DNA of 13,500 bases from Clostridia bacterium. Its GTDB lineage: Bacteria > Bacillota > Clostridia > Oscillospirales > Acutalibacteraceae. The notes under the pieces are model-generated. The model did not search any database and was not told the origin of the DNA. It saw nothing but the letters and a program-made list of their open reading frames with translations. The DNA lies in NCBI GenBank assembly GCA_900769535.1, contig CAAGHB010000050.1, positions 1 through 13,500 on the forward strand, read 5' to 3'. Below, one piece after another: positions 13,112 to 13,500 of the stretch (its first letter is position 1; every line of letters begins with the position of its first letter). Position numbers and translations under genes: made by a program.

Positions 13112-13178
13112 ACGGTGATGATAAAAATGTTAACTTTTAATGAACTATCCCACCAAATAAGCATTATACTATAACTTT

Positions 13179-13211
13179 ATAAATAAATAAACAGTTTTTT
13201 TATTTATTTAT
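13179..13211. repeat. 13-base AT-only inverted repeat touching the DUF1015 promoter
   Basis: Left arm 13179-13191 (ATAAATAAATAAA) and right arm 13199-13211 (TTTATTTATTTAT) are perfect complements around a 7-base centre. The right arm ends on the first base of the -35 box of the plus-strand promoter. It could be an operator, an UP-like element or a weak minus/plus hairpin. It has no G or C in the arms, so chance or simple-sequence origin cannot be excluded. Confidence 0.5.
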
Positions 13212-13239
13212 TGACTAAAAAGTGGATTTGTTATAAAAT
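13211..13239 (+). promoter_or_regulatory. Sigma-A-like promoter for the DUF1015 gene
   Basis: TTGACT (13211-13216, 5 of 6 matches) is separated by exactly 17 bases from TAAAAT (13234-13239). The transcript would start near 13246, about 25 bases before the ATG. This is the best-scoring promoter by eye in the window. Confidence 0.78.
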
Positions 13240-13270
13240 TATTTTAATATTTTTTTGGAGTTGATATAAA

Positions 13271-13500
13271 ATGGCAGAAATTAAAGCATTTAAGGCGCTC
13301 CGCTTTACCGAAAAGGCAGGAGAAATCGCCGAGCTTTGCTGTCCTCCCTACGACATTATTTCCGAGGAGCAGCGACTCGAATTTTTAAAGAAAAACGAGC
13401 ATAACATAATCCGTCTCGAATTGCCGAAGGGCGACGACCCGTATAAAGAGGCGGCCGACGTACTCGCCGATTGGGAAGATAAAGGAATCATCGCCTGTGA
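13271..13500 (+). CDS. DUF1015 family protein, N-terminal part
   Basis: The gene starts at the ATG of MAEIKAFKALRFTEKAG and runs off the right edge after 76 complete codons. The N-terminal pattern F-K-A-L-R, then CCPPYDIIS (residues 23-31), then HNIIRLELPKG (44-54) and the D-x-Y-x-x-A helix (DDPYKEAADVLADW) are typical of the DUF1015 family of about 400-residue bacterial proteins. The family's biochemical function is not established as far as I know. GGAG lies 10 bases before the ATG and a strong promoter is just upstream. It is divergent from the ABC operon. No signal peptide is visible, so the product is probably cytosolic. The rest of the gene is outside the window. Confidence 0.88.
   Translation, partial: MAEIKAFKALRFTEKAGEIAELCCPPYDIISEEQRLEFLKKNEHNIIRLELPKGDDPYKEAADVLADWEDKGIIAC

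Noticed and set aside
1..13500. tRNA, rRNA, CRISPR array, insertion sequence or phage gene anywhere in the window
   Set aside because: No cloverleaf, regular spacer-repeat pattern, transposase or integrase motif, or target-site duplication was seen on reading both strands.

Overview
The window looks like chromosomal DNA of a low-GC Gram-positive anaerobe of the class Clostridia, plausibly Oscillospirales/Ruminococcaceae. The grounds are strong AGGAGG-type ribosome binding sites before most genes, A+T-rich intergenic DNA with sigma-A-like promoters, a lipobox lipoprotein, a NifU-like/GGGtGRT pair, a DUF1015 gene and a GldFG-like ABC operon with DUF4340. The rank below class is inference. I found no mobile element, phage gene, CRISPR array, tRNA or rRNA. 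Gene density and codon use look uniform, so this appears to be ordinary core or shared-accessory chromosome.

Layout. (1) Bases 1-789, minus strand: a NifU-like Fe-S scaffold protein followed by the start of a GGGtGRT-family protein, driven by a good promoter at 855-883. (2) Bases 1096-2157, plus strand: galE (UDP-glucose 4-epimerase) as a single gene with its own promoter and a strong intrinsic terminator. (3) Bases 2193-2378: a small 61-residue protein of unknown function between two terminators. (4) Bases 2454-7383, minus strand: a four-gene transcription unit with a P-type Ca2+-ATPase, a cytosolic cyclophilin, a lipoprotein cyclophilin and a TIM-barrel sugar phosphate isomerase/epimerase-like protein. 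Gaps are 3-29 bases, the promoter is at 7427-7455 and the terminator is at 2411-2449. (5) Bases 7574-13037, minus strand: a three-gene unit with an ABC ATPase, a fused ABC-2 permease/GldG-like protein carrying an internal zinc finger, and a membrane-anchored DUF4340 protein. Its promoter is at 13083-13111 and its terminator at 7488-7534. (6) Base 13271 to the edge, plus strand: the start of a DUF1015 protein with its own promoter.

How the genes may work together. The ABC/GldFG/DUF4340 operon has the parts of one envelope complex: a cytosolic motor, a membrane channel with a large external domain, and a second external domain protein. It resembles the GldA-GldF-GldG set of gliding bacteria, yet no other gliding gene is visible, so its job here is open. 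The Ca2+-ATPase operon places two proline isomerases, one inside and one outside the membrane, with a cation exporter; a link between Ca2+ homeostasis and protein folding is an inference. The most unusual single observation is an exact match to the RanBP2-type zinc-finger pattern inside the ABC permease/GldG fusion.
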